Assembly (NCBI GenBank): GCA_963575745.1 | Contig: CAUYUJ010001759.1 | Span: 1-32,500 of the forward strand | Source of the DNA: Prorocentrum cordatum | Lineage: Eukaryota > Sar > Dinophyceae > Prorocentrales > Prorocentraceae | Reading direction: 5' to 3' | Length of the DNA stretch: 32,500 bases | In this document: one piece after another, positions 25,661-32,500 of the stretch | Layout: every line of letters starts with the position of its first letter | Position numbering within the stretch: position 1 is the first letter of the stretch | Position numbers and translations under genes: made by a program | The notes under the pieces: generated by a model | The model's input: the letters and a program-made list of their open reading frames with translations, nothing else | Databases searched by the model: none | What the model was told of the DNA's origin: nothing

Positions 25661-25951
25661 GGGCAGGAGGATATCCCCTAGGCAAGTTAAACAAATGCTC
25701 GTGCGGGGTCCTACCGTCGGAGTAATTTGCTTGGTGTGGTACGACAAAGACGGGATTGACCCTAGAAGCGGGATCTGACCAAACGCCAGATTTGGCTAAG
25801 ACTGGAGCTGGACGTCTACCCAGACAAACGGGGAACCGAGCTAAAACAGGATCTGGACTTTATCCGTTCGCGCATACATATGTACACCTGTATGTCAGTA
25901 TGCACGTGTGCAATAGACATATGCGCGCGTATGCTATACACGTAAACTTCA

Positions 25952-25986
25952 ACATACATACATACATACATACATACATACATACA

Positions 25987-26020
<34 letters not shown>

Positions 26021-26143
26021 CATACATACATACATACATACATACATACATACATACATACACACATACATACATACATACATACATACATACATACTTA
26101 CATACACACATACACACATACACACATACACACATACATACAA
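25952..26143. repeat. (CATA)n tetranucleotide microsatellite
   Basis: About 48 CATA units with scattered CACA, TATA and CTTA variants. The Tyr/Ile/His and Cys/Met/Tyr/Val frames across it are artefacts. Confidence 0.98.
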
Positions 26144-26178
26144 GGCTGCATTAGCGCTTCGCGCCATGCACCTTGTTC
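26138..26178 (+). repeat. 41-bp direct repeat, left copy
   Basis: ATACAAGGCTGCATTAGCGC then TTCGCGCCATGCACCTTGTTC. It matches 27735-27775 except for three substitutions. The GGCGC-TTC-GCGCC part forms a small hairpin in the right copy. Confidence 0.85.
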
Positions 26179-26369
26179 CTTGTAGTTTCGAATGCAGGCG
26201 GCGTGCGTGCGCGTGGACATTGGGCGGGCCACCGCCAAGTCGGAATGGCTGAGGAGCTCCTAAGCAGGAGCGACCAGACAACACCAGCCGAGGCCATCTC
26301 AGGGCATTTCGGGGCCCAGAAGCGCGAATCTGTCTCAGGCGAGTGGTTGGGCTGGTATGAAGCAGAGCA

Positions 26370-26537
26370 TAATCCTCCTCTTTCTCCTCCTCCCTTTTGT
26401 CCTCCTTTTTCTCCTCCTCATCCTCATCCTCTTTCTCATCTCTCCCCTTCTTCCTCTAATTTCTCCTCCTTCTCCTCTTCCTCCTTCTCCTCCTTCTCCT
26501 CTACCTCCTCCTCCTCCTCCTTTTCCTCCACTTCCTA
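26370..26537. repeat. Pyrimidine-rich CTCCTTYTCCTC tract
   Basis: C/T-rich plus strand with CTCATCCTC interruptions, less regular than the pure TCC arrays. Confidence 0.9.
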
Positions 26538-26585
26538 CAGAAGTATCTTCGGCATGCGCGCTGCTGGGCTGCCGGCTTCGAGCTC

Positions 26586-27610
26586 CGAAGAGGCCCAAGG
26601 CTGGCCCAAGAAGGACCTGAAAATTGAAATTCTATGCCGACCCTTTTGATAATCAATGTTTTTGGCCTTTCTCGCCTTTTCGCTGACGATCGGCTCTTGA
26701 GGCGTCAAGATAGCCCCAGCACGGCTCCAAATGAGTCCCCAGACGAGCCCTTAAGAGGCCCGAGGCTGGCTCAACAGGGCCCGGAAAATCGGAAATCGTA
26801 GAAGACCCATTGGAAAAGCAATGCGTTCGGTTTTCTCGGTTTTCCTTTCGGGTTGGCTCGAAAGGCGTCAGGATGACCCCAGGATGGCCGCAGAGAGACG
26901 TAAACCGAGGCACACAGAGGCCCAAGGCTGGCCGCCCAAGGCTGGCCGAAGAGAACCCAAATATTTGAAAATCCGTGATAATCTATTGGACCATCAATGT
27001 TTTCGGTTTTCTCGTCTTGTCGCTTCCGACTGGCTCTTCAGGCATCAATGTAGGCCCCCGACGGCTCCGAATGAGTCCCCAGACGAGCCCCAAAGAGGGT
27101 ACAGACTGGCCCTAGAGGACCCAGAGATTCGAAACTCAATCACAGAACGCCCATTGGAAAAGCAATGTTTCTGGTTTTCTCGCCTTCTCGCTTCTGGTCG
27201 GCTCGGGAGGGGCTCAATATAGCCTTAGGATGGCTCCAGAGAGGCGCAAGCCGAGGCCCACAGAGGCCCAAGGCTGGCCGAAGAAGGCCCAAATTGAAAT
27301 TCAATCAAAACCCAATGGAAACTCAATGTTTTTGGCCTTCGCGCCTCTCTTGAGGCGTCAAGATCGCCCCAGGACGGCTCCACATGAGTCCCCAGACGAG
27401 CCCCAAAGAGGCCAAAGGCTGGCCGAATAATGCCCAGTCAATGAAATGAAAACCCACTGGAAAAAACAATGTTTTTGGTCTTCCCGCCTTTTCGCTTACG
27501 ATCGGCTCGTGAGGCGTCGAGATAGCCCCAGGACGGCTCCAAATGAGCCCCCAAACGAGCCCCAAAGAGGGCGCAGACTGGCCTTAGATGGCCCGGAGAG
27601 TGGAACATCA
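26586..27610 (-). repeat. Degenerate tandem repeat of about 165 bp, six units
   Basis: CAATGTTTTTGGCCTTYTCGCC or close variants recur near 26655, 26819, 26994, 27162, 27325 and 27467. Each is followed by GGCTCTTGAGGCGTCAAGAT, AGCCCCAGGACGGCTCC, AATGAGTCCCCAGACGAGCC and GAGGCCCAAGGCTGGCC. Spacing varies between 142 and 175 bp. The block is not a gene: frames change between units. Confidence 0.85.
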
Positions 27611-27734
27611 GAGAAAACCCAAGGCGCAAGACAGGCCCGAGGATTCGAAATTCGTGTGGGGGGGGGGTCAGGGGGGGTGCGCTCGTTCCGGGGTCCCCAG
27701 CCTTATAAAAATGCACGAGTAGGACTTTCTATAG

Positions 27735-27775
27735 ATACAAGACTGCATTGGCGCTTCGCGCCATGCGCCTTGTTC
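27735..27775 (+). repeat. 41-bp direct repeat, right copy
   Basis: ATACAAGACTGCATTGGCGC then TTCGCGCCATGCGCCTTGTTC, partner of 26138-26178, 1,597 bp away in the same orientation. Confidence 0.85.
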
Positions 27776-28190
27776 GGGGCGCATCCCAGGGAAAACAATC
27801 AATCACCGCTTGCTTCAGCACCGCTCCCCATAGGAGGAGGTAGGGAGAAAAGTTTCGTCGGGCGTTTCATCTGCCACCTCCAAGGTTTATCCCTACCCAT
27901 CACTTCCTCCTCCTTTCCTCCTCTTCCGCCTCCTCCTGTGGTTGAGTCTATCCTTTGAGGAAGTAAGGAGCGTTCCCATGACATGCCGAAGAAGTCGCAG
28001 TAGCTCCGAACAAATCGATATGAGGTCGCTTCCTGAATGCCTGGGGGGCGCGGCATTCAGGAAATGTTCGATCGTCAAACTTCGAACCTCGATCCATTGC
28101 CTGTTTCTCTCGATGGAGGAATTCTAACCCTCGAGCCTCAATCGTGGAACCAAGATCGTCGGGTCAGCTCGCTGTGATTCGTAGGAGAAC
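27776..28190. other. Spacer with one perfect 12-bp hairpin
   Basis: TTCCTGAATGCC (28030-28041) and GGCATTCAGGAA (28052-28063) are exact complements with a 10-base loop. No gene is recognised. Confidence 0.6.
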
Positions 28191-28194
28191 GCCG

Positions 28195-28830
28195 TATGGG
28201 CGTTTGGGGGGCTCTTCTGGGCCGTCCTGGGGCCTTTTTGGGCCGTCTTGGGGAGCTAGGGCCCTCCAGAGGTCTTTTAGAACAATCTAGGGCACTCTTG
28301 GCAGCCTCCAATGGTATTCTGGGGGGTCTCCCATGGCTGTCGTGGGTCTCTCTTGGGGGCCTTTTGAGGGCATCCTGGGCTTCTTGTGGGCAGTCTCGGG
28401 GCTCTGGGGCAGTCTTGGGGGTCTCTTGGGCCGTCTTCAAAACCTTTAGGGGGCCTCTTAGGGCGATATCGGGGGCCAATCGGGCGGTCTTGAATGCTGC
28501 GAAGACCCAAACGGCGGATATGCTAAAACATATACATTTCTCTTTAAAGAAATGAAGCGATGTTTGCTTCTTCGGGGCTCTCGTGACGGCCTCTTGGGGC
28601 GTCTTGGGGGCTGCATGGGCCGTCTTCAGACCGTCGAGGTTCCTCTTGGAGCGCTCTTCTGCTGTCTTGAGTCTCTCTTGCGCCTCTCCGATGACCCCTC
28701 TGATCGCCTTGAGCCTGCTCGCAAAGCCCGGCAAGGCGCCCTGGGAGGCCCGGAAAGACCAGCGGGCCTTTTCCATTTAAGGGCGTCCAGGGGGCCGCCG
28801 AAACGTCTGAAAGGGCGTCCGGGGCGTCCT
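28195..28830 (+). repeat. CTTGGGG-rich dispersed repeat with core
   Basis: The core at about 28490-28575 (AATGCTGCGAAGACCCAAAC, then GATATGCTAAAACATATACA, then GCGATGTTTGCTT) matches the core at 2548-2630 in order and spacing. It is flanked on both sides by CTTGGGGG, GTCTTGG and CTCTTGG words. Confidence 0.65.
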
Positions 28831-28909
28831 TGGGGAAGTGGTGCGGTTTAGGGGGAAAAGGGTGGGGGGGGGTCCAGGTAATAGAAGCATAAGAATAGGA
28901 CAATGTATA

Positions 28910-29090
28910 TACTCCAGATTTCGTAATAAAAGGGAGGGGGTCTGGACCCTCCCAGACGAGAAGTTTTAGACCCCCCCCGTGGGAGAACCCTCCAAAACAT
29001 CGTCCCCAGACCCGCCAGGCCCTCCAAGATAGCCTGGAAGAGACCCCCCCGAAATGAGACCCCCTCCCTTTTATTACGAAATCTGGAGTA
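28910..29090 (+). mobile_element. TA-flanked 181-bp MITE, copy B
   Basis: Same ends, interior and length as copy A at 10561. The inverted repeat extends outward here to GTATATACTCC and GGAGTATATAC, so the target was AT-rich. Confidence 0.87.
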
Positions 29091-29177
29091 TATACATATG
29101 TGGTGAGTGGCATGGGGCCGGAGTGGACGTGGGTCGGCGGCGCGGGGTCATCCAAGTGGCGGAACGGCGGAATGGGC

Positions 29178-29359
29178 TACCCCAGATTTCGTAATAAAGG
29201 GAGGGGGGTCTCATTTCGGGGGGGTCTCTTCCAGGCTATCTTGGAGGGCCTGGGGGGGTCTGGGGACGGTGTTTTGGAGGGTTCTCCCACGGGGGGGGTC
29301 TGAAATGGCTTGTCTTGGAGGGTCCAGACCCCCTCCCTTTTATTACGAAATCTGGAGTA
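29178..29359 (-). mobile_element. TA-flanked MITE, copy C (inverted)
   Basis: The interior is the reverse complement of copies A and B; the left end reads TACCCCAGATTTCG with one change from TACTCC. It lies 87 bp after copy B, so the two form an inverted pair able to fold back over about 180 bp. Confidence 0.87.
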
Positions 29360-30464
29360 CCCATCATTCAGGAACGGGCGTTGAAATGGGTCTGGGGCGA
29401 GGACGGGGAGTATGTCGGAGTGGGCAGAGGAAGGGGGGGAGGACGAGCACGAAGAGGATCGGGAGGCCCAGCCAGGACATGTCGACATAGTGTGACCAGG
29501 GCAGCTTATGTTTTGGGCTCATGGGAACCCATCACAGTTCACCAACCGTTGGTTGGACTGGAACATTTGGTCACAGCTTCCTTTGCGTCCTCTTTCCAAG
29601 CCTTCGGAGTCCGGGATCTCACCTCAGCATTTCTTGGACCTGTTTTTCGTCGCGGACCGTTCCTGGCTTCCCCCAGCCAGGGCGCCGAGTCCGCGATGCA
29701 GAGAGCGTTCGCAGCGGTTTCTCGTCGCGCTGGGGGTCTCGGGATGGATGTTGAGGGTGAGCTTGAGGATCGGCTCCCTTGGTCCTCCTACCCTTTGCAG
29801 AACTTGCACGGATCGCCCCAGTTCCACACCGCCCTGCCGAAATCTCACCGTCCCCGCCTCCTCCTCGGCGGCATGGCGGGCCGCCCATTCTCTCCAGCCT
29901 TATCCAGGGCCTGGGCGGGGCATCGTCGCGGGGGCCTTCGTCATCGCCCCCGCCCTGGATCTTCGTGCTCGTTCTGCTGGATGAGCTCAGGGTCGCCCTG
30001 GCGATTTCTCTTGGATCGTCGCCGGGTGCCCCCTGGCGGCGCTCTGGCGCTCCAGCGCCGCCACTGGCGCGCTCCGTGCGCCAAGGAGGGGGGCCAGCGC
30101 TCCGAATTCATGACGTACATCGAGTGTTTTCTCTTTGTAGGGAGTCCCACGGTTCACTCCTCCACGCCTTCTGGAACAGACTCTGGAGTTCCTGATTTTT
30201 TGCGGCGTGTGCGTGGGGTTGTCGTCTCCCGCCTCTTCCCGACGGCCCCTCGGGGGGGCTGGCGGGCGCATCTGCTCTGGATCGCGTTTGGCTCAGACGT
30301 GTCGCCCAGAGTTGTGCCTGCCTCCTCTTCCCTTCCGCTCTCTCTCCCTCTCTCCTCCCCTCCTTCCTCCTTCCTCCGACCCTCCCTCGTAGCCCCCACC
30401 TGCTCGCACCTCCCCCTTCCTCCCTCCCCCCCCTACTCGGTGCCCGTCTCTTCCTCCGTCCCAG
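29360..30464. other. Low-repeat region without recognised gene
   Basis: This is the longest stretch of ordinary complexity beside the retrogene. A plus-strand frame is open across most of it but has no domain I recognise and no clear codon bias. Minus-strand pieces such as GDPELIQQNEHEDPGRG (about 29940-30000) look somewhat coding-like but are short and isolated. A decayed gene or retroelement is possible. Confidence 0.35.
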
Positions 30465-30563
30465 CTCCTCCTCCTCCTCCTCCTCCTCCTCCTCCTCCTC
30501 CTCCTCCTCCTCCTCCTCCTCCTCCTCCTCCTCCTCCTCCTCCTCCTCCTCCCCCTCCTCCAT
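30465..30563. repeat. (CCT)n microsatellite, almost pure
   Basis: About 30 CCT units in a row, with one CCC near the end. Pyrimidine-rich DNA precedes it from 30320. Confidence 0.98.
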
Positions 30564-30671
30564 TCCTTTGTCTTAAAAATAGCTCCTCCCTCTCGCACCC
30601 TGAGGCCAGTCGGAAGGGCGGCCCAGTCGTTGCGTTCGAAATTTCTGTACCATTTATGTTCCTGAAGCTTA

Positions 30672-30965
30672 ATCATTGGCAACCGTTTCACAGATGGAGG
30701 CGGGCCGCTTCCAACATGTGGCTCTCGCCGTAGCGCTGCGCATATTCGTTTTGAACAGTTGCAAGAGTTTCACATTTTGGGGGCCGGTCGCTTTCAACAT
30801 GTGGCTCTCGCCTCAGCGCCGCACGCATTCGTTTTTAATCGATGCAAGAGGTTCACGGACGGAGGGCGTGTGACCCACTGGGTCGTTTTCAAAATGCGGT
30901 TATCGCCTTAGTACCGCACATATTCGTGTTTATTTAACGTTTGCAGGGGTTCCGCTACGGATTAC
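30672..30965 (+). repeat. Degenerate repeat of 83-97 bp, three units
   Basis: CTTCCAACATGTGGCTCTCG at 30708, CTTTCAACATGTGGCTCTCG at 30791 and TTTTCAAAATGCGGTTATCG near 30886, each followed by GCGCTGCGCATATTCGTTTT-like and TTGCAAGAGTTTCA-like parts. The TATTCGTTTTGAA word is shared with the leader before satellite A. Confidence 0.75.
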
Positions 30966-31090
30966 GGTTCTTTGTCCCAACCCTTCTTTGTTTGGGTTCC
31001 CATTTTGAATAGAGCATTGCTTGCTCCGTCCTTCTCCCGCCTTCCCTCCTCCTCTCTTCCCTCCTCCTCTCCCCCCTTCGCCAGCTTATC

Positions 31091-31985
31091 TCCTACCTCG
31101 CCATCCCTGGCGCGAAACTGGATCTGCGAAGCTGTCGCCACTCCAGAGGGCTGCTGGGGGGCCAGCGGGGTGAGACACCGTCCAGACTCATGTTAGAATT
31201 CGGCATCCCTCGGGGGGGCTGCGATCTGCGACACCGTCGCCACCTTCGAGACCTGCTGGGGGGCATCCGCGGAGCGGAGTGAGTCACCACCCCGACTCAT
31301 ATCAGACTTCGCCATCCCTGGGGGGCCGCGATCTGCGAGACTGTCTCCCCTCGTGGGCTTAATGGGGGGGTTCAGCGGAGTGACGCACCACTCAGACTCA
31401 GACTAGACCTCGCCATCCCTGGGGGACTGCGATATGTGAACCTGTCTCCCCTCGTGGGCTTAATGGGGGGTTCAGCGGGCTGAGGCACCACCCAGACTCA
31501 GTCTAGATCTCGCCATCCCTGGGGGGGGCTGCGATCTGCGAAACTGTCACCTTCTCGAGGGCTGCTGGGGGGTCCAGCGGAGTGAGGCACCACCCAGACT
31601 CATATTAGACTTCGCCATTCCTGGGGGGCTGCGATCTGCGAAACTGTCGCCACTCGAGGGCTGCTGGGGGGCATCAGCGGAGTGAGGCACCACCCAGACT
31701 CAGTCTACACCTCGCCATCCCTCGGGGGCCTGCGATCTGCGAAACTGTCGCCACGTTCGAGGCCTGTTGGGGGGTTCAGCGGAGTGAGGCACCACCAAGG
31801 CTCAGATTAGACCTCGCCATCCCTGGGGGGGGTGCGATTTGCGAAATTGCCGTCACTTTCGAAGGCTGCTGGGGGCATCAGCGGAGTGACGCCCCATTGA
31901 ATTTCAGAGTAGACCTCGCCATCCCTGGGGGGCTGCGATCTGTGAAACTGTCACCACCCTCGAGGGCTACTGGGGGGTCCAGCGA
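31091..31985 (+). repeat. Satellite B: about 102-bp tandem repeat, nine units, related to satellite A
   Basis: GATCTGCGA or a variant recurs at 31121, 31223, 31331, 31431, 31533, 31633, 31734, 31836 and 31937. Units read GGGGGCTGCGATCTGCGAAA, CTGTCGCCAC, GGGCTGCTGGGGGG, CAGCGGAGTGAGGCACCACC and CCTCGCCATCCCTGG. The same order of words (GGGCTGCGATCTGCG, TGTCGCCACTTTCG, CCTGGGAGGCCCAGCGGAGG, CCTCGCCGCCCCCTGG) occurs in satellite A, with matching unit length. Units here differ much more from each other, so B is older or less homogenised. Confidence 0.9.
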
Positions 31986-32500
31986 GCGCTGTCGCGGGCC
32001 GCCCGCAAACCTGGCGGCGCGCATTCGAGCCGAGCGTTTGGCTCCCGCACTGAACAATGCAGGAAGGAAGCAGGGAAGATGGCGGGCGAGCTAGGCCTCG
32101 CTCGCTCCTTGCACTTCCTCTAAGCAGGTTGATCGAGCGCCGCGGCGACATGGCGCAGGCAACGCTGCAACACCTTTCGTTCTCCGCACGTCACTTTTGT
32201 CGTCGTCCTCTGCCCCCTGCCACTCTCCCTCTGCTGCTGCCGCGCTGACGGTTCGGCCCCCCGCGCGTCCTTTTCCTGCCCTTCGTTCCTGCCCGCATGT
32301 TCTCCTCAAGCCTGGGCCCTCGCATCTCGTCCTTTTGTTGTTGTCTTGTGAAGCGTGCCACGTTAGCGCGCTCCATGTAGCTTGCGCAGCACATAACGGC
32401 ACCTGCACTTTCATTGTCCTGGCAAGTTCGGGCCACGTCCTCTTGTCTCTTGGTGCCAATGGGTTGGGTACGTCGCAGGAATTTCGGGTACGTTGATCAT
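31986..32500. other. No recognised gene at the right edge
   Basis: GC-rich, ordinary complexity. Frames are open in both directions but lack motifs, and the longest plus-strand frame has no ATG at its head. A gene beginning beyond the window cannot be excluded. Confidence 0.4.

Noticed and set aside
29315-30733. Plus-strand frame of 472 residues
   Set aside because: It starts inside MITE copy C and ends in a CCT array; the middle shows no motif and no convincing third-position bias. Kept only as an unassigned region.
32197-32496. Plus-strand frame of 99 residues at the right edge
   Set aside because: It does not begin with ATG, contains no motif and lies in GC-rich DNA where stops are rare.

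Overview
This window looks like nuclear DNA of a dinoflagellate. Two observations fit together. A single-exon gene for a Mei2-like RNA-binding protein lies at 14122-15042. A decayed copy of the dinoflagellate spliced leader sits 35 bases upstream of it (14065-14086, 19 of 22 positions matching from memory). That combination is the signature of an mRNA that was trans-spliced, reverse transcribed and put back into the genome. The high GC content, the abundance of repeats and the near absence of genes also fit a large dinoflagellate genome. I cannot name the species.

Gene content is very low. Apart from the Mei2-like gene I can support only two other protein-coding traces: a broken reverse transcriptase fragment of a LINE-type retroelement on the minus strand (18686-19021), and a short stretch with strong coding-like third-position GC bias after a long pyrimidine tract (9250-9378). 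Almost all other open frames run through low-complexity or tandem repeats and should not be read as proteins.

Layout: 0-2.4 kb holds a 53-bp tandem repeat, small inverted-repeat (MITE-like) elements, one of them apparently split by an insertion that carries a GCTAAA minisatellite. 2.4-3.2 kb is a CTTGGGG-rich dispersed repeat and a C-rich tract. 3.3-5.6 kb is a large imperfect inverted repeat with a MITE and a TGCAAT-type minisatellite between its arms. 5.3-7.4 kb is made of degenerate short repeats. 7.6-9.2 kb is dominated by (TCC)n, including about 735 bp of pyrimidine-rich DNA. 9.6-11.3 kb is an island of at least six short elements, three of them directly abutting. 12.4-13.5 kb is a homogeneous 103-bp satellite. 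14.0-15.0 kb is the retrogene. 15.4-17.7 kb holds more MITE copies and (TCC)n arrays. 17.8-19.0 kb combines the CTTGGGG family with the LINE fragment. 19.5-20.5 kb is a (GGA)n array and a tandem repeat of about 140 bp. 20.7-26.1 kb is mostly simple and tandem repeats. 26.1-27.8 kb is a tandem repeat of about 165 bp enclosed by 41-bp direct repeats. 28.2-29.4 kb carries another CTTGGGG copy and two TA-flanked MITEs in opposite orientation. 30.5-32.0 kb ends with (TCC)n and a diverged relative of the 12.4-kb satellite.

The most interesting content is the collection of non-autonomous elements with readable ends and, in several cases, target-site duplications: a 155-bp element present twice with 13-bp and 15-bp duplications, a 181-bp TA-flanked MITE present three times, and a 196-bp element with an exact 12-bp duplication. 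All alignments were made by eye; no database search or folding program was available.
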